A stretch of 32,130 bases of DNA, taken from NCBI RefSeq assembly GCF_013344765.1, contig NZ_JABVBF010000014.1:1-32130 (forward strand), given 5' to 3'. The position numbers were made by a program, and so were the translations under genes. Shown here one piece after another: positions 10,605 to 19,577 of the stretch; position 1 is the stretch's first letter, and every line of letters begins with the position of its first letter. Source of the DNA: Acinetobacter lactucae (lineage in GTDB: Bacteria; Pseudomonadota; Gammaproteobacteria; Pseudomonadales; Moraxellaceae). The notes under the pieces were generated by a model, which was not told the origin of the DNA, searched no databases, and was given only the letters and a program-made list of their open reading frames with translations.

Positions 10605-11864
10605 ATGAGCAAAAAAACATTAGCGGCATTATTATGCTTTGCCAGTCTGGGATTGACTGCATGTAATGATGATAACGACCAAGAACAAACTGCACCTACT
10701 GAAAACATTACCGAACCTACCTTAATTTCCTTTGCCAAGTTACCTGTAGAAACTTATGCTGCTGGTCCAAACTCAGGGGCATTTGTAAAAGGTGCAAATG
10801 GAATTTATCCTCCATTTAAAGGTCAACCTGTACAGGGGTTTTCTGCTGCATTAAAAAATGCAGATGGCAGTTATATGGCAATGGCCGATAACGGTTTTGG
10901 TACCCAAGATAATTCAGCAGACTTTTTACTTCGTATTTATAAAATAAAGCCTGATTTCAAAACTAAAACTAAGGGCACGAGCCAAGTTACTGTACAAAGC
11001 TTTATCCAACTGCGTGATCCGAATAAATTAATTCCATTTAATATCGTCAATGGTGATACAGCTGAGCGTTTATTAACGGGCGCTGATTTTGATCCAGAAT
11101 CTATGCAACGTACTAGCGATGGGACTTACTGGATTGGAGATGAGTTTGGGCCCTATTTACTTCATTTTTCAGCAGATGGTGTGTTATTAGATACACCGAT
11201 TGCTCTGCCAAATCCGTTAAATCCGACTCAAGAATTACGTTCACCACAGAATCAATTTAATAAAGCGCAAATTAATTTTGTAGAGCCTCTAGTTCAGCAA
11301 AGTGGTGGTTTTGAAGGGATGGCAATTTCGCCAGATGGGCAGTATCTTTATCCTCTTATAGAAAAGCCAATTAAATCAATTCGAGAAACGGAAAGACAAT
11401 TATTGATTTCTCAATTTGATGTGAAGAAAAAAGCATATACAGGGAAATATTATTGGTTCCAGTTAGACAGTAAGGCAACCAATATTGGTGACTTCCAACT
11501 CTTTAATGATAAAGAAGGCATTATTATTGAACGTGATGCAACTCAGAATAATTTAGGCGGCTATAAAAAATTAATTCGTATTAAATTAAATGAGTCAGGC
11601 CAGCTGGTCAGCCGTGAAGATTTAGTTGATTTAATTAAAATTGCTAACCCGAATTTGTTGTATGGCACAGCTAGAGAGGGTGATATTGGTACGGGGCAGG
11701 TTTTTGCTTTCCCATTTGAAACCATTGAAGATGTGATTATTGAAAATGGTACAACGCTTACCGTTTTTAATGATAATAACTTCCCAGGGTCGACAGGACG
11801 TAACGCAAAATTAGCTGACGATAATGAGATTATTCAGATTCGTTTGCCAAAAGCTTTGTTCTAA
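10605..11864 (+). CDS. esterase-like phytase domain lipoprotein
   Basis: 419-aa exported lipoprotein. The signal peptide 1-19 ends in lipobox LTAC with Cys20, followed by an acidic linker (about 21-35) that would favour outer-membrane sorting. The rest matches the esterase-like activity of phytase domain (PF13449): QGFSAAL near 77-83, GADFDPES at 159-166, WIGDEFGPYLLHF at 176-188, and FEGMAISPDGQYLYP further on. These read like blades of a beta-propeller. Some family members act on phosphate esters, but the true substrate of most is unknown. The ATG is fixed by the signal peptide although no Shine-Dalgarno precedes it. It appears monocistronic. The 147-bp gap upstream (10458-10604) is AT-rich without clear motifs. 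Confidence 0.85.
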   Translation: MSKKTLAALLCFASLGLTACNDDNDQEQTAPTENITEPTLISFAKLPVETYAAGPNSGAFVKGANGIYPPFKGQPVQGFSAALKNADGSYMAMADNGFGTQDNSADFLLRIYKIKPDFKTKTKGTSQVTVQSFIQLRDPNKLIPFNIVNGDTAERLLTGADFDPESMQRTSDGTYWIGDEFGPYLLHFSADGVLLDTPIALPNPLNPTQELRSPQNQFNKAQINFVEPLVQQSGGFEGMAISPDGQYLYPLIEKPIKSIRETERQLLISQFDVKKKAYTGKYYWFQLDSKATNIGDFQLFNDKEGIIIERDATQNNLGGYKKLIRIKLNESGQLVSREDLVDLIKIANPNLLYGTAREGDIGTGQVFAFPFETIEDVIIENGTTLTVFNDNNFPGSTGRNAKLADDNEIIQIRLPKALF

Positions 11865-11890
11865 GCTCTATAAATAAAAAAATTAAAACT

Positions 11891-11920
11891 GCGGCGGATT
11901 TTGTTCCGCCGTATTTATTG
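11891..11920 (+). terminator. terminator after the phytase-like gene
   Basis: CGGCGGA (11892-11898) pairs with TCCGCCG (11905-11911), with a 6-nt loop and a modest T-rich tail (TATTTATT). The stem is strong but the tail is weak. Confidence 0.6.
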
Positions 11921-12078
11921 CAGGAATAAAATATTGAGTAAACTTTAATCAAATTAATTTCTATATTATTGTTTTCGCATGTTTTATAAACAGGGAAAAT
12001 GAATGAAATTCATGTTAAAATGATCGGCTTTCATCTTTAGATGTCTCTCCTTCATCTGCTAGCCGAGATTCGCAAGCC

Positions 12079-14460
12079 ATGTCTACTGCCTACACCATGC
12101 AAACTGCGCCAAAAGCGTTGTTTGATTACGACAAATATTGGGCGTCGTGTTTTGAACCAGCACCATTTTTGCCGATGTCACGAGAAGAAATGGACCAACT
12201 CGGCTGGGATGCGTGTGACTTTATTTTAGTCTGTGGTGATGCTTATATTGACCACCCATCATTTGTATCGGGTGTGATTGGACGTGTGCTTGAGGCACAA
12301 GGTTTCCGTGTCGGAATTATTGCGCAGCCAGACTGGACGAATGTTGAAAGCTTCCGCGTTTTAGGTAAGCCAACGATTGCTTGGGGAGTGACTGCAGGTA
12401 ATATGGATTCGATGATTAACCGTTATACGGCAGATCGTAAAATCCGTTCTGATGATGCATATTCTCCAAACAATGAACCAAATAAACGTCCTGACCGCGC
12501 AGCAACAGTTTATTGTCAACGTTGCCGCGAAGCCTTTCCAGACGTACCAGTGTTATTAGGTGGTATTGAAGGCAGTTTACGTCGTATTGCGCACTACGAT
12601 TATTGGTCAGATAAAGTTCGTCGTTCGATTTTGATGGACTCAAAAGCCGATTTGCTCATGTATGGTAATGGTGAGCGTGCCATTATTGATGTGATGCATC
12701 GTTTGGCCAAAGGTGAAAAAATCCACGAGATTACTGATGTTCGTGGTACGGCATTTATTATTAATAAACATAATAAAGCATCAAAAGCAAAGTTTGTTGA
12801 AGTTGCGAGTAATGATGTAGATACGGTTGGGCGTGTTGATCCAATTATTAACCCATATGTCATGACAGAAGATATCGATGGCTGTGAGGTTGAAAAAGAA
12901 AAGGGTAACTCTTTAGCTCAATATCAAAATTTCCAAAAAGAGATTGTTGCAAATCCGATTGTGCGTGAAGGCGACAAACTCGATGACGATACTCAAATCG
13001 TTCAATTAAAGCCAGCACCATCAAAAGCAATTAAACACAAATTACCACCGCGAGAGTTGGCGGTCATTCGTTTGCCTTCTTTTGAAGAAGTGGCAAATGA
13101 TCAAGTGCTTTATGCGCATGCAAACCGTATTTTGCATCTTGAAACTAATCCGGGTAATGCCCGCGCACTTGTTCAACGCCATGGTGAACGCGATGTCTGG
13201 ATTAACCCACCTCCAATTCCTCTAACTACAGAGGAAATGGATTATGTGTTTGATTTACCGTATGCACGCTTGCCACATCCTACTTATGGCGATGCTCGTT
13301 TCCCTGCATTTGATATGATCAAATTCTCGGTCAATATTATGCGTGGCTGTTTTGGCGGTTGTACATTCTGTTCAATTACAGAACATGAAGGGCGTATTAT
13401 TCAAAACCGTTCGGAAGATTCAATTTTACGTGAGATTGAAAAAATCCGTGATACGGCACCAAACTTCACCGGCATTATCTCAGACTTAGGTGGTCCAACG
13501 GCAAACATGTACCGTTTGCATTGTAAAGATCCTGAAATTGAAAAGAACTGTCGTAAACCTTCTTGTGTATATCCGGGTGTTTGTCAAAACTTGCATACTG
13601 ATCACGCGCCATTAGTGCAGCTTTACCGTAAAGCACGTGCAATTAAAGGTGTGAAGAAGATTCTGATTGGTTCGGGTTTACGTTATGACCTTGCAGTATT
13701 GAACCCTGAATATGTGAAAGAGTTGGTGCAACACCACGTGGGTGGTTATTTAAAAATTGCTCCTGAACATACCGAGCAAGGCCCGTTATCAAAAATGATG
13801 AAGCCGGGTATTGGTACGTATGATCGTTTCAAACAAATGTTTGACCGTTTCAGTAAAGAAGCAGGAAAAGAGCAATATTTAATTCCTTACTTTATTGCTG
13901 CGCATCCGGGCACTTCAGATTACGACATGATGCACCTTGCAATTTGGTTGAAGAAGAATGGTTTCCGTGCCGATCAGGTACAGACTTTCTATCCATCACC
14001 AATGGCAACTGCAACAACCATGTATTATTCGGGCAAAAACCCGCTTGCTAAAGTAGCTCGCTATACTGAAAAAGTTGATATTGTAAAAGGTGAGAAGCGT
14101 CGTCGTCTGCATAAAGCATTCTTACGTTACCATGATCCAAACAACTGGCCATTGCTTCGTGAAGCCCTAAAAGAAATGGGACGTGCCGATTTAATTGGTA
14201 ATTCGAAGCAACATTTAATTCCAACTTATCAGCCACAAGGTACTGCTGAAGGTGAATATAAATCTGCGCGTAAGAAGAACTCGTCTGTGGCGGGAGATTC
14301 AGCAAAACGTGGTCAGGGACAATCTCGTTCAGTAGTAGGGCAAAAACGTCCACAAAAAGGACAGATTCTAACCCAGCATACAGGTTTGCCTCCTCGTGAA
14401 ACAGGAGAAAAAAGACCGTTTGGTGGAAAAAGTAAACCAAAAACCAAAGCTCGTGGATGA
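12079..14460 (+). CDS. ygiQ: YgiQ family radical SAM protein
   Basis: 793-aa iron-sulfur protein of the YgiQ family (about 739 aa in E. coli). The order is an N-terminal radical_SAM_N domain (about 20-340, including [16 protein letters not shown] and [10 protein letters not shown] near the start), then the radical SAM core with the cluster ligands Cys424, Cys428 and Cys431 ([10 protein letters not shown]), then a DUF3362-type domain. A basic, low-complexity tail of about 70 residues rich in Lys, Arg, Gln and Gly could bind nucleic acid. The reaction is not known. The start at 12079 matches the family N-terminus, although the ribosome site is poor. It is monocistronic, with a terminator right after the stop. 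Confidence 0.93.
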   Translation: MSTAYTMQTAPKALFDYDKYWASCFEPAPFLPMSREEMDQLGWDACDFILVCGDAYIDHPSFVSGVIGRVLEAQGFRVGIIAQPDWTNVESFRVLGKPTIAWGVTAGNMDSMINRYTADRKIRSDDAYSPNNEPNKRPDRAATVYCQRCREAFPDVPVLLGGIEGSLRRIAHYDYWSDKVRRSILMDSKADLLMYGNGERAIIDVMHRLAKGEKIHEITDVRGTAFIINKHNKASKAKFVEVASNDVDTVGRVDPIINPYVMTEDIDGCEVEKEKGNSLAQYQNFQKEIVANPIVREGDKLDDDTQIVQLKPAPSKAIKHKLPPRELAVIRLPSFEEVANDQVLYAHANRILHLETNPGNARALVQRHGERDVWINPPPIPLTTEEMDYVFDLPYARLPHPTYGDARFPAFDMIKFSVNIMRGCFGGCTFCSITEHEGRIIQNRSEDSILREIEKIRDTAPNFTGIISDLGGPTANMYRLHCKDPEIEKNCRKPSCVYPGVCQNLHTDHAPLVQLYRKARAIKGVKKILIGSGLRYDLAVLNPEYVKELVQHHVGGYLKIAPEHTEQGPLSKMMKPGIGTYDRFKQMFDRFSKEAGKEQYLIPYFIAAHPGTSDYDMMHLAIWLKKNGFRADQVQTFYPSPMATATTMYYSGKNPLAKVARYTEKVDIVKGEKRRRLHKAFLRYHDPNNWPLLREALKEMGRADLIGNSKQHLIPTYQPQGTAEGEYKSARKKNSSVAGDSAKRGQGQSRSVVGQKRPQKGQILTQHTGLPPRETGEKRPFGGKSKPKTKARG

Positions 14461-14464
14461 TGAT

Positions 14465-14498
14465 AAAACAGGCTCTTCAACAGAGCCTGTTTTGTTTT
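14465..14498 (+). terminator. ygiQ terminator
   Basis: A 12-bp stem (14465-14476 with 14482-14493, core ACAGGCTCT/AGAGCCTGT) has loop TCAAC and a T-rich tail. Confidence 0.9.
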
Positions 14499-14597
14499 AA
14501 ATATGATTATTTAAATCGCATAGTGAGATTTTTGAAGATTTAAAGTACAAAAAGCGTAAGGGAAAATGATAAATACCATAAATCTGACGAGCTGCAC

Positions 14598-14626
14598 TTG
14601 ATTGTTGTTGACTCTATGATTATAAA
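14598..14626 (+). promoter_or_regulatory. putative promoter of the DUF2726 gene
   Basis: TTGATT (14598-14603) and TATAAA (14621-14626) are separated by 17 bp. They lie in the 314-bp gap between ygiQ and the DUF2726 gene and would leave a leader of about 140 nt. That leader is AT-rich and shows no known riboswitch fold. Nothing else is seen in this gap apart from the ygiQ terminator. Confidence 0.45.
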
Positions 14627-14774
14627 TAGTGTGAGGGTGGCTAAATTTAAGCCAAGCTTGATAACTACAAGTGAAATTACTAAGTGAACCTTTTAAAGAA
14701 CGGCTGTGTCGTTATCAATTAAAACAAAGTGTGATCTAGCAAAATCATTATAAAAAACTTAAAGGATTAGGCCC

Positions 14775-15275
14775 ATGTATTATCTAATTACGATCTTATT
14801 ATTATTTTTGGCTGTTGTGATGGCAGTGAAAAGTCTTTCGCGAAGGCATCAACATGATAGTGCCTTGAAGCGCCGTGCAGTATTAACTAGTCATGAGCAA
14901 ATAACATTAACCAGACTACAAACTGTTTTACCCAAATTTACCGTTTTAGCCCATGTATCTTTTGATGCACTATTAACTACGAAATATGCACACACACGTC
15001 GAAAATATCAAAATATGGCAGCTGATTTTGTTGTACTTGACCAAAATTATCAGGTGGTTGTAGTCGTTGTTCTGGGGGAAAATGGGTTACGCCGAGCGCA
15101 TCAACAATATGAACGTCGTCTATTACAGTTAGCTGGCTATCGTGTGCTGCATTATAGCGGTGTGCCTGATTATCATGATTTAAGAAGAGACTTATTGAGT
15201 CCAGAATCAGATCTTGCAATTTTACATGCAACGCCACAGCAAGAAAGAATGTCAAATGCTTTTGTGAAGTCTTAA
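14775..15275 (+). CDS. membrane-anchored DUF2726 domain protein
   Basis: 166-aa protein. Residues 2-18 form one membrane helix, followed by a basic stretch (SRRHQHDSALKRR), so the rest should face the cytoplasm. Residues 36-150 resemble DUF2726, a restriction-endonuclease-like fold often fused to topoisomerase zinc fingers or helicases. The aligned core is ADFVVLDQ (83-90) followed by a valine run and GENG (101-104). The Asp at 84 fits the fold, but the usual acidic residue in the next strand seems replaced by Val and there is no clear Lys, so it may not cut nucleic acid. The ribosome site AAAGGA is good. It is transcribed alone. The fold is inferred by eye; the function is unknown. Confidence 0.7.
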   Translation: MYYLITILLLFLAVVMAVKSLSRRHQHDSALKRRAVLTSHEQITLTRLQTVLPKFTVLAHVSFDALLTTKYAHTRRKYQNMAADFVVLDQNYQVVVVVVLGENGLRRAHQQYERRLLQLAGYRVLHYSGVPDYHDLRRDLLSPESDLAILHATPQQERMSNAFVKS

Positions 15276-15357
15276 AAATTAGTCCCTATAGCAATTGATG
15301 GGAAAATTCATTAAAGAAGATCTTGATAATATGCTGACATTAAAGACTTTAAAACCA

Positions 15358-15404
15358 TTAAAAAAACTGAGTAACATCACTTAAGAGATTGCTCAGTTTT
15401 TTTA
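15358..15404 (+). terminator. bidirectional terminator between DUF2726 and RidA genes
   Basis: AAAAAACTGAG (15361-15371) pairs with CTCAGTTTTTT (15392-15402) around a 20-nt loop, with a T run on each strand. It serves the plus-strand DUF2726 gene and the minus-strand RidA gene that ends at 15425. Confidence 0.75.
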
Positions 15405-15424
15405 TTGATTAAAACCAATAACGA

Positions 15425-15778
15425 TTAAGGAAGTACCGCAACAACCGTCATTTCTACAAGCACATCTGGCGCATAGAGTTTTGACTCTACACATGTGCGT
15501 GCTGGAGGGTGTCCTTCACTAATCCATGCATCCCAAACCGCATTCATTGCTGCATAGTCTTTTTCGATATCTTTTAGAAAAATCATGACAGAAAGGATAT
15601 GGGTTTTATCTGTTCCAGCTTCTGCCAATAGACGATCAATATTGTCTAAAGTTTGTTGAGTCTGTCCCGTAACATCTGCGCTTGTATCATCTGCGAGTTG
15701 CCCAGCTAGGTGTACCAAATTACCTGAAATCGCAACTTCGCAGTAGCGTGAAGTAACGTGTAAACGCTTTACCGTCAT
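15425..15778 (-). CDS. RidA family protein (Rid/YjgF)
   Basis: 117-aa small enzyme of the Rid family, normally a homotrimer. RidA hydrolyses reactive enamine/imine intermediates such as 2-aminoacrylate made by PLP enzymes. GNLVHLAGQLADD (19-31) and QTLDNIDRLLAEAG (42-55) are the typical core. PPARTCVESKL (91-101) carries the conserved Arg at 94 that contacts the imine carboxylate, and VEMTVVAVLP ends the chain as expected. The N-terminus is shorter than that of E. coli RidA (128 aa) and the sequence looks closer to the Rid2/Rid-other subfamilies, so the substrate may differ. It is monocistronic. Its long upstream region holds an unexplained structured element (15895-15998). Confidence 0.9.
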   Translation of the reverse strand: MTVKRLHVTSRYCEVAISGNLVHLAGQLADDTSADVTGQTQQTLDNIDRLLAEAGTDKTHILSVMIFLKDIEKDYAAMNAVWDAWISEGHPPARTCVESKLYAPDVLVEMTVVAVLP

Positions 15779-16092
15779 AAAAATGCTCTAAAGTGGCCTT
15801 ATTTAATAGTTTTGATTTTATGAAGAGTTGCTAGACCGGTGCAAGTAAGTAGAAAGAAATTTCAGTAGATTATTGTGATGAAGGGATATCTAAGCCATGT
15901 ATCAGAAGAGCCCTGCAATATTCGGATTTGGTCGTCACGCCAATCACAGGACGATATGCCGAAAGTAAAGGTTGCTTTGGCATGTTGCAAATACATGGGT
16001 AATGAATATGCGTGGATTAGGTTACTCTAAAGTTTGAGTAAAAGGGAGTCTATTTTGTTTAAAAGTTGCTCTTTTGAGTGAAAAGTAGTCAA
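15779..16092. other. 314-bp gap holding a foldable element and a 37-codon ORF
   Basis: This gap lies between two minus-strand genes, RidA and dinB. Bases 15895-15998 are closed by the inverted repeat CCATGTAT/ATACATGG. They hold two inner hairpins: CCTG/CAGG enclosing GATTTGG/CCAATC at 15912-15950, and ATGCC-g-AAAG/CTTT-GGCAT at 15956-15983. On the minus strand, 15983-15870 is a 37-codon ORF (MPKQ...IPSSQ) without a Shine-Dalgarno. I cannot tell which, if either, is functional. A further 6-bp hairpin, TTACTC/GAGTAA, lies at 16022-16041. Confidence 0.4.
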
Positions 16093-17148
16093 TTACCAAA
16101 GGTTAAGCTGGAAGTCTTCCGCTTGGGTCTGTAATTGATAAACACCTATACCAATCAGGCGAAACTGGAAGTGTTCGGGGATTTGCATTTCATTTAATAA
16201 TAAAAATAAAACTTGGATTAAGTCTTGTAGCGACTGGATCGGTCTTTTAAAGCTTTTACTATGTTGTAAAGTCTGAAAATTCTTGAGTTTAAGTTTGATA
16301 TTCACACCACGTGCATTGAGCTGCTTTTTCTCTAGTGTTTGCCAGACTTTTTCAGCTAATCCCTGCCAATAGGGTTGGCATTGAGCCAAAGTAAAATCAC
16401 TATCAAAAGTTGTCTCTTTCGAAATTTGTTGGCGAGCTCTTTCAGCTTGAACAGGTCTGTGGTCAATGCCTTGAGCATATAGGTAGAGTTGCTGTCCATA
16501 TTTACCAAAGTGATGTACTAAAACAGCCTCTTCAATTTTCTGTAAATCACCTAGCGTATGTAATTGAAGCTGTTGTAATTTTTCCTGAGTGACTTTACCC
16601 ACGCCAGGAATCTTTTTAAGCGGAAGGTCTTTAATAAAAGTCGCAACTTGCGAAGGTTTGATTACACATAAACCATTCGGTTTATTCCAGTCGGAAGCGA
16701 TTTTTGCCAAAAATTTATTTGGTGCCACACCTGCCGATGCGGTCAGTCCAGTTAACCTAAAAATATCTTCTCGAATATGCATGGCAACTTCGGTTGCACT
16801 CGCAATCTGTTTTAAATTATCAGTGACATCTAGATAAGCTTCATCTAAAGATAAAGGCTCAATAAGTAGCGTATATTGCTGAAAAATAGAATGAATCTGA
16901 GCAGAGACTGTACGGTATTTTTCAAAATTTGGCTCAATAATAACGACTTGAGGGCATAGTTTTCTTGCCTGACTCATTGACATGGCTGAACGTAAACCAA
17001 ATTCACGGGCAGGGTAGGATGCAGCAGCGATTACAGCTCGAGGATGATGAGATGAGATAACAACGGGTAGATGTCTTAATTCAGGACGTTCCCGTAACTC
17101 GACCGATGCATAAAAGGCATCCATATCGATATGAATGATTTTGCGCAT
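16093..17148 (-). CDS. dinB: DNA polymerase IV (Y-family, translesion)
   Basis: 351-aa error-prone polymerase that extends past damaged or mispaired bases, the same length as E. coli Pol IV. Asp8, Asp102 and Glu103 ([11 protein letters not shown] and [11 protein letters not shown]) are the catalytic metal ligands. Tyr13 holds the steric-gate position where E. coli has Phe13; both exclude ribonucleotides in the family. The helix-hairpin-helix region [16 protein letters not shown] follows at about 178-193, and the little-finger domain covers the C-terminal third. The extreme C-terminus (EDFQLNLW) resembles a beta-clamp binding tail. It starts 1 nt after the stop of the lysozyme gene, so the two are co-transcribed and probably translationally coupled. 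Acinetobacter lacks a classical LexA, so its control would differ from E. coli. Confidence 0.95.
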   Translation of the reverse strand: MRKIIHIDMDAFYASVELRERPELRHLPVVISSHHPRAVIAAASYPAREFGLRSAMSMSQARKLCPQVVIIEPNFEKYRTVSAQIHSIFQQYTLLIEPLSLDEAYLDVTDNLKQIASATEVAMHIREDIFRLTGLTASAGVAPNKFLAKIASDWNKPNGLCVIKPSQVATFIKDLPLKKIPGVGKVTQEKLQQLQLHTLGDLQKIEEAVLVHHFGKYGQQLYLYAQGIDHRPVQAERARQQISKETTFDSDFTLAQCQPYWQGLAEKVWQTLEKKQLNARGVNIKLKLKNFQTLQHSKSFKRPIQSLQDLIQVLFLLLNEMQIPEHFQFRLIGIGVYQLQTQAEDFQLNLW

Positions 17149-17149
17149 A

Positions 17150-17908
17150 TTATTGTGCTTTCACGATGCCTTGCTGCTGTAAAAATTGTTGCCATTGCTT
17201 GACCGATCCCTCATAAACATTGAGATCAACAGGCTTGGCTATCCCTACAATTTTACCCTGATTACTATGCTGCCAAAAGAGCCATTTTCTCTTATCTTTG
17301 AGTTCAGGTTTACCCTCATAATCACGTACCCAAAGAGGAGTCTCAGAAAAATTCCCAACTAAGACAATGTGATAAAAAGTTTTAGAAATATAAAAGATGG
17401 GTTGTTTGTCATAATGCTGTTTTAAGCGGTCATGCATGATGCCAATTTCTTTAATTAACTGTTCTTTGGTGTAAGTATTAATACAGTTACTGTCGTATTC
17501 CAGATCAATGACGGGTGGAAGGGCATCTGATTTTTTAGGTACCGTCGCAATAAAGTTATCTGCTTGTGTTTTACCATCACGACATAGACGGTAAAAGTGA
17601 TAAGCACCTACATGAAAGCCGTGCTCACGTGCTTTGAGCCAGTTTTCTTGAAACTTTGAATCTTTATAATCGCCACCCTCTGTCGCTTTTAAATAGACGA
17701 ATTGGAACTTATCTGGTGATATTTTTTTCCAGTTAATATCACCTTGATGGTGAGAAACATCGAAGCCTTGAATTGGATAATCTTGTGCAACGGCTTTTTG
17801 CTGATAGAACAGACCAAAATAAGCCAAAATTCCCATAACAAAAGCTAAGCCAATCCCGATTAAGGTATTGTGCTGTACTGTGAAAAAGGTTTTAGCCGGT
17901 TTGGTCAT
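17150..17908 (-). CDS. glycoside hydrolase family 25 lysozyme, membrane-anchored
   Basis: 252-aa muramidase. A single hydrophobic segment at about 16-34 anchors it in the inner membrane or acts as an uncleaved signal, with the catalytic domain in the periplasm. [15 protein letters not shown] (46-60, Asp50) and VIDLEYD (133-139, Asp135 and Glu137) are the GH25 active-site motifs, and PVDLNVYEG near the end carries another conserved Asp. It should cleave the MurNAc-GlcNAc bond by hydrolysis. I chose the ATG at 17908 over a TTG at 17923, since the first five residues add nothing and lack a ribosome site. A TATGAT -10 and the small palindrome CGTGATTCACG (17945-17955) lie upstream. It is the first gene of a pair with dinB; the functional link is unclear. 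Confidence 0.88.
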   Translation of the reverse strand: MTKPAKTFFTVQHNTLIGIGLAFVMGILAYFGLFYQQKAVAQDYPIQGFDVSHHQGDINWKKISPDKFQFVYLKATEGGDYKDSKFQENWLKAREHGFHVGAYHFYRLCRDGKTQADNFIATVPKKSDALPPVIDLEYDSNCINTYTKEQLIKEIGIMHDRLKQHYDKQPIFYISKTFYHIVLVGNFSETPLWVRDYEGKPELKDKRKWLFWQHSNQGKIVGIAKPVDLNVYEGSVKQWQQFLQQQGIVKAQ

Positions 17909-17985
17909 GCAAAACTCATTCAAAATATGAAGCTGACATCATAGCGTGATTCACGAGCGAGAAACCATGCTAAAAATGCAAACGC

Positions 17986-19377
17986 TTACACAGGCGTATT
18001 TTTTGGAATTTGCCAGAAAATACATGCAGTAATGACATTGATACAACCGAGACAAATGAGAGTGACATGAAATGCTGTAGTCACATGGTCTGGACCATAA
18101 TAATTGGTAAAAATATTAATGAGGGTACCTGCCAGTGCAACACCAATACTCATTGATAGCATCATGATCATTGATAGGAAACTATTACCGCTACTCGCAT
18201 CTTGTTGAGGCAAATCTTTCAAAGTTAATGTATTCATTCCAACGAATTGCAATGAATTTAATGTGCCAAATAAGAAAAAGTGTAAGGCTCTAAACCAAGT
18301 TGGAGTGTCGACGGTCATAATCGAAAAAGAGGCAATACATAACCCAACTAACGTTGTGTTAATAAGTAAAAAACGTCGATAGCCAATTTTTTGAATAATA
18401 GGTCTGACAATTGGTTTTGAAAATAATGAACCCAAAACTAATGGAATCATCATTAAACCTGCAATGAAGGGTTCAAAACCAAAAGCAACCTGTAGCATGA
18501 GTGGTAAAACAAAAGGTAAGGCATTACCACCAAAGCGAGCAAAGAAATTACCTAAAATACCAATCGCATAAATTTTATTTCTAAAGAGTCGGCTACGGAA
18601 TAATGCATTTTGATGAGTATGTGAATGATAGGCATACCAAAATGTTGCGATTATTCCGACCACTAATAGCGAAATACTGAACCATTTTGAATATTCAGGT
18701 GAAGCTAAGTGTTCAATCCCTAAAGACAATCCAATCATTGCCACTACTAATAAGATGAAGCCACCTAAATCAAATGTTTTGACTGAGGGTTCTTTTACAT
18801 TTGGCATGACTTTTAGTGTCATTAATATGCCAAGTATGCCCATAGGAATATTGATGAGGAAAATCCAGTGCCAACTTGCAACTTCAACTAACCAACCACC
18901 TAAAGTTGGGCCGGCCAAAGGTCCGAGTAAACCCGCTAGACTCATTAAGCTCATTGCAGCTAAGAACTGAGTTCGAGGAATAATTTTTAAAAGTGATAAT
19001 CGGCCAACAGGAAGTAGTAAGGCTCCTCCTACACCTTGGATGACGCGGAAAAATAACAGCTCATTAAGACTTTGTGAAAGACCACAACCTAAAGAAGCCA
19101 GAGTAAAGATCACGATTGCCGACAAGAAAATATTTCTAACACCAAAGCGATCTGCTAACCATCCACTCAATGGGATACAAGCAGCAACCGATAATACATA
19201 GGCCACGACTACACTATGCATGCGTAAAGGATTTTCATTTAGATGATGAGCCATTGCAGGAATAGCGGTATTTACAATCGTTGTGTCTAAAGCCTGCATA
19301 AAAAAGCCAATGGAAACCAAAAGAACGAGTAAGCGATATTCGGGTTGCAAGGCTTGGTGAGTCGGCGTGGCATTCAT
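17986..19377 (-). CDS. mdtD: MFS drug exporter, DHA2 family (MdtD-like)
   Basis: 463-aa inner-membrane proton antiporter of the EmrB/QacA (DHA2) group. FFMQALDTTIVNTAIPAM (21-38) is the motif in TM1 typical of the group. GWLADRFGVRNIF (72-84) is MFS motif A, and RVIQGVGGALLLPVGRL (109-125) is motif B. GPTLGGWLVEVASWHWIFLINIP follows as motif C and the next helix. ASSGNSFLSMIMMLSMSIGVALAG in the C-terminal half matches E. coli MdtD closely, which supports the symbol. In E. coli mdtD sits in the mdtABCD-baeSR operon; here it stands alone without an RND pump, so its substrate and control are unknown. No partner EmrA-like adaptor is seen. Confidence 0.85.
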   Translation of the reverse strand: MNATPTHQALQPEYRLLVLLVSIGFFMQALDTTIVNTAIPAMAHHLNENPLRMHSVVVAYVLSVAACIPLSGWLADRFGVRNIFLSAIVIFTLASLGCGLSQSLNELLFFRVIQGVGGALLLPVGRLSLLKIIPRTQFLAAMSLMSLAGLLGPLAGPTLGGWLVEVASWHWIFLINIPMGILGILMTLKVMPNVKEPSVKTFDLGGFILLVVAMIGLSLGIEHLASPEYSKWFSISLLVVGIIATFWYAYHSHTHQNALFRSRLFRNKIYAIGILGNFFARFGGNALPFVLPLMLQVAFGFEPFIAGLMMIPLVLGSLFSKPIVRPIIQKIGYRRFLLINTTLVGLCIASFSIMTVDTPTWFRALHFFLFGTLNSLQFVGMNTLTLKDLPQQDASSGNSFLSMIMMLSMSIGVALAGTLINIFTNYYGPDHVTTAFHVTLICLGCINVITACIFWQIPKNTPV

Positions 19378-19536
19378 AACATTTGAAAATTAACGTTTTG
19401 GTCTAGTGTAAAACAAATTGAGATTAAAAAAGTATGTCAATGCGGAATACCCCCTTTTTGAATCTCACTTGTTATATTGACCAAAATTATGAAGCTAATT
19501 TGTTTTAAAGAAAGATATTGGTACAAATGTTAAAAG

Positions 19537-19567
19537 TAAAAAAGCGGGAGAACCGCCTTTTTATTAA
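19537..19567 (-). terminator. terminator of the LOG family gene
   Basis: On the minus strand an A run, GGCGG, the short loop TTCT, CCCGC and a T run lie 11 bp beyond the stop codon at 19578. The stem is small, with one bulge. The remainder of the gap to 19377 shows no further feature. Confidence 0.65.
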
Positions 19568-19577
19568 ATTAAAGAGG

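Noticed and set aside
12041..12229. 62-codon plus-strand frame overlapping the ygiQ start
   Set aside because: It lies mostly inside ygiQ in another frame and has no Shine-Dalgarno. The ygiQ frame matches its family from its first residues.
14048..14440. 130-codon minus-strand frame inside ygiQ
   Set aside because: It is antisense to the YgiQ C-terminus and rich in Leu and His from reverse codon bias, with no family match.
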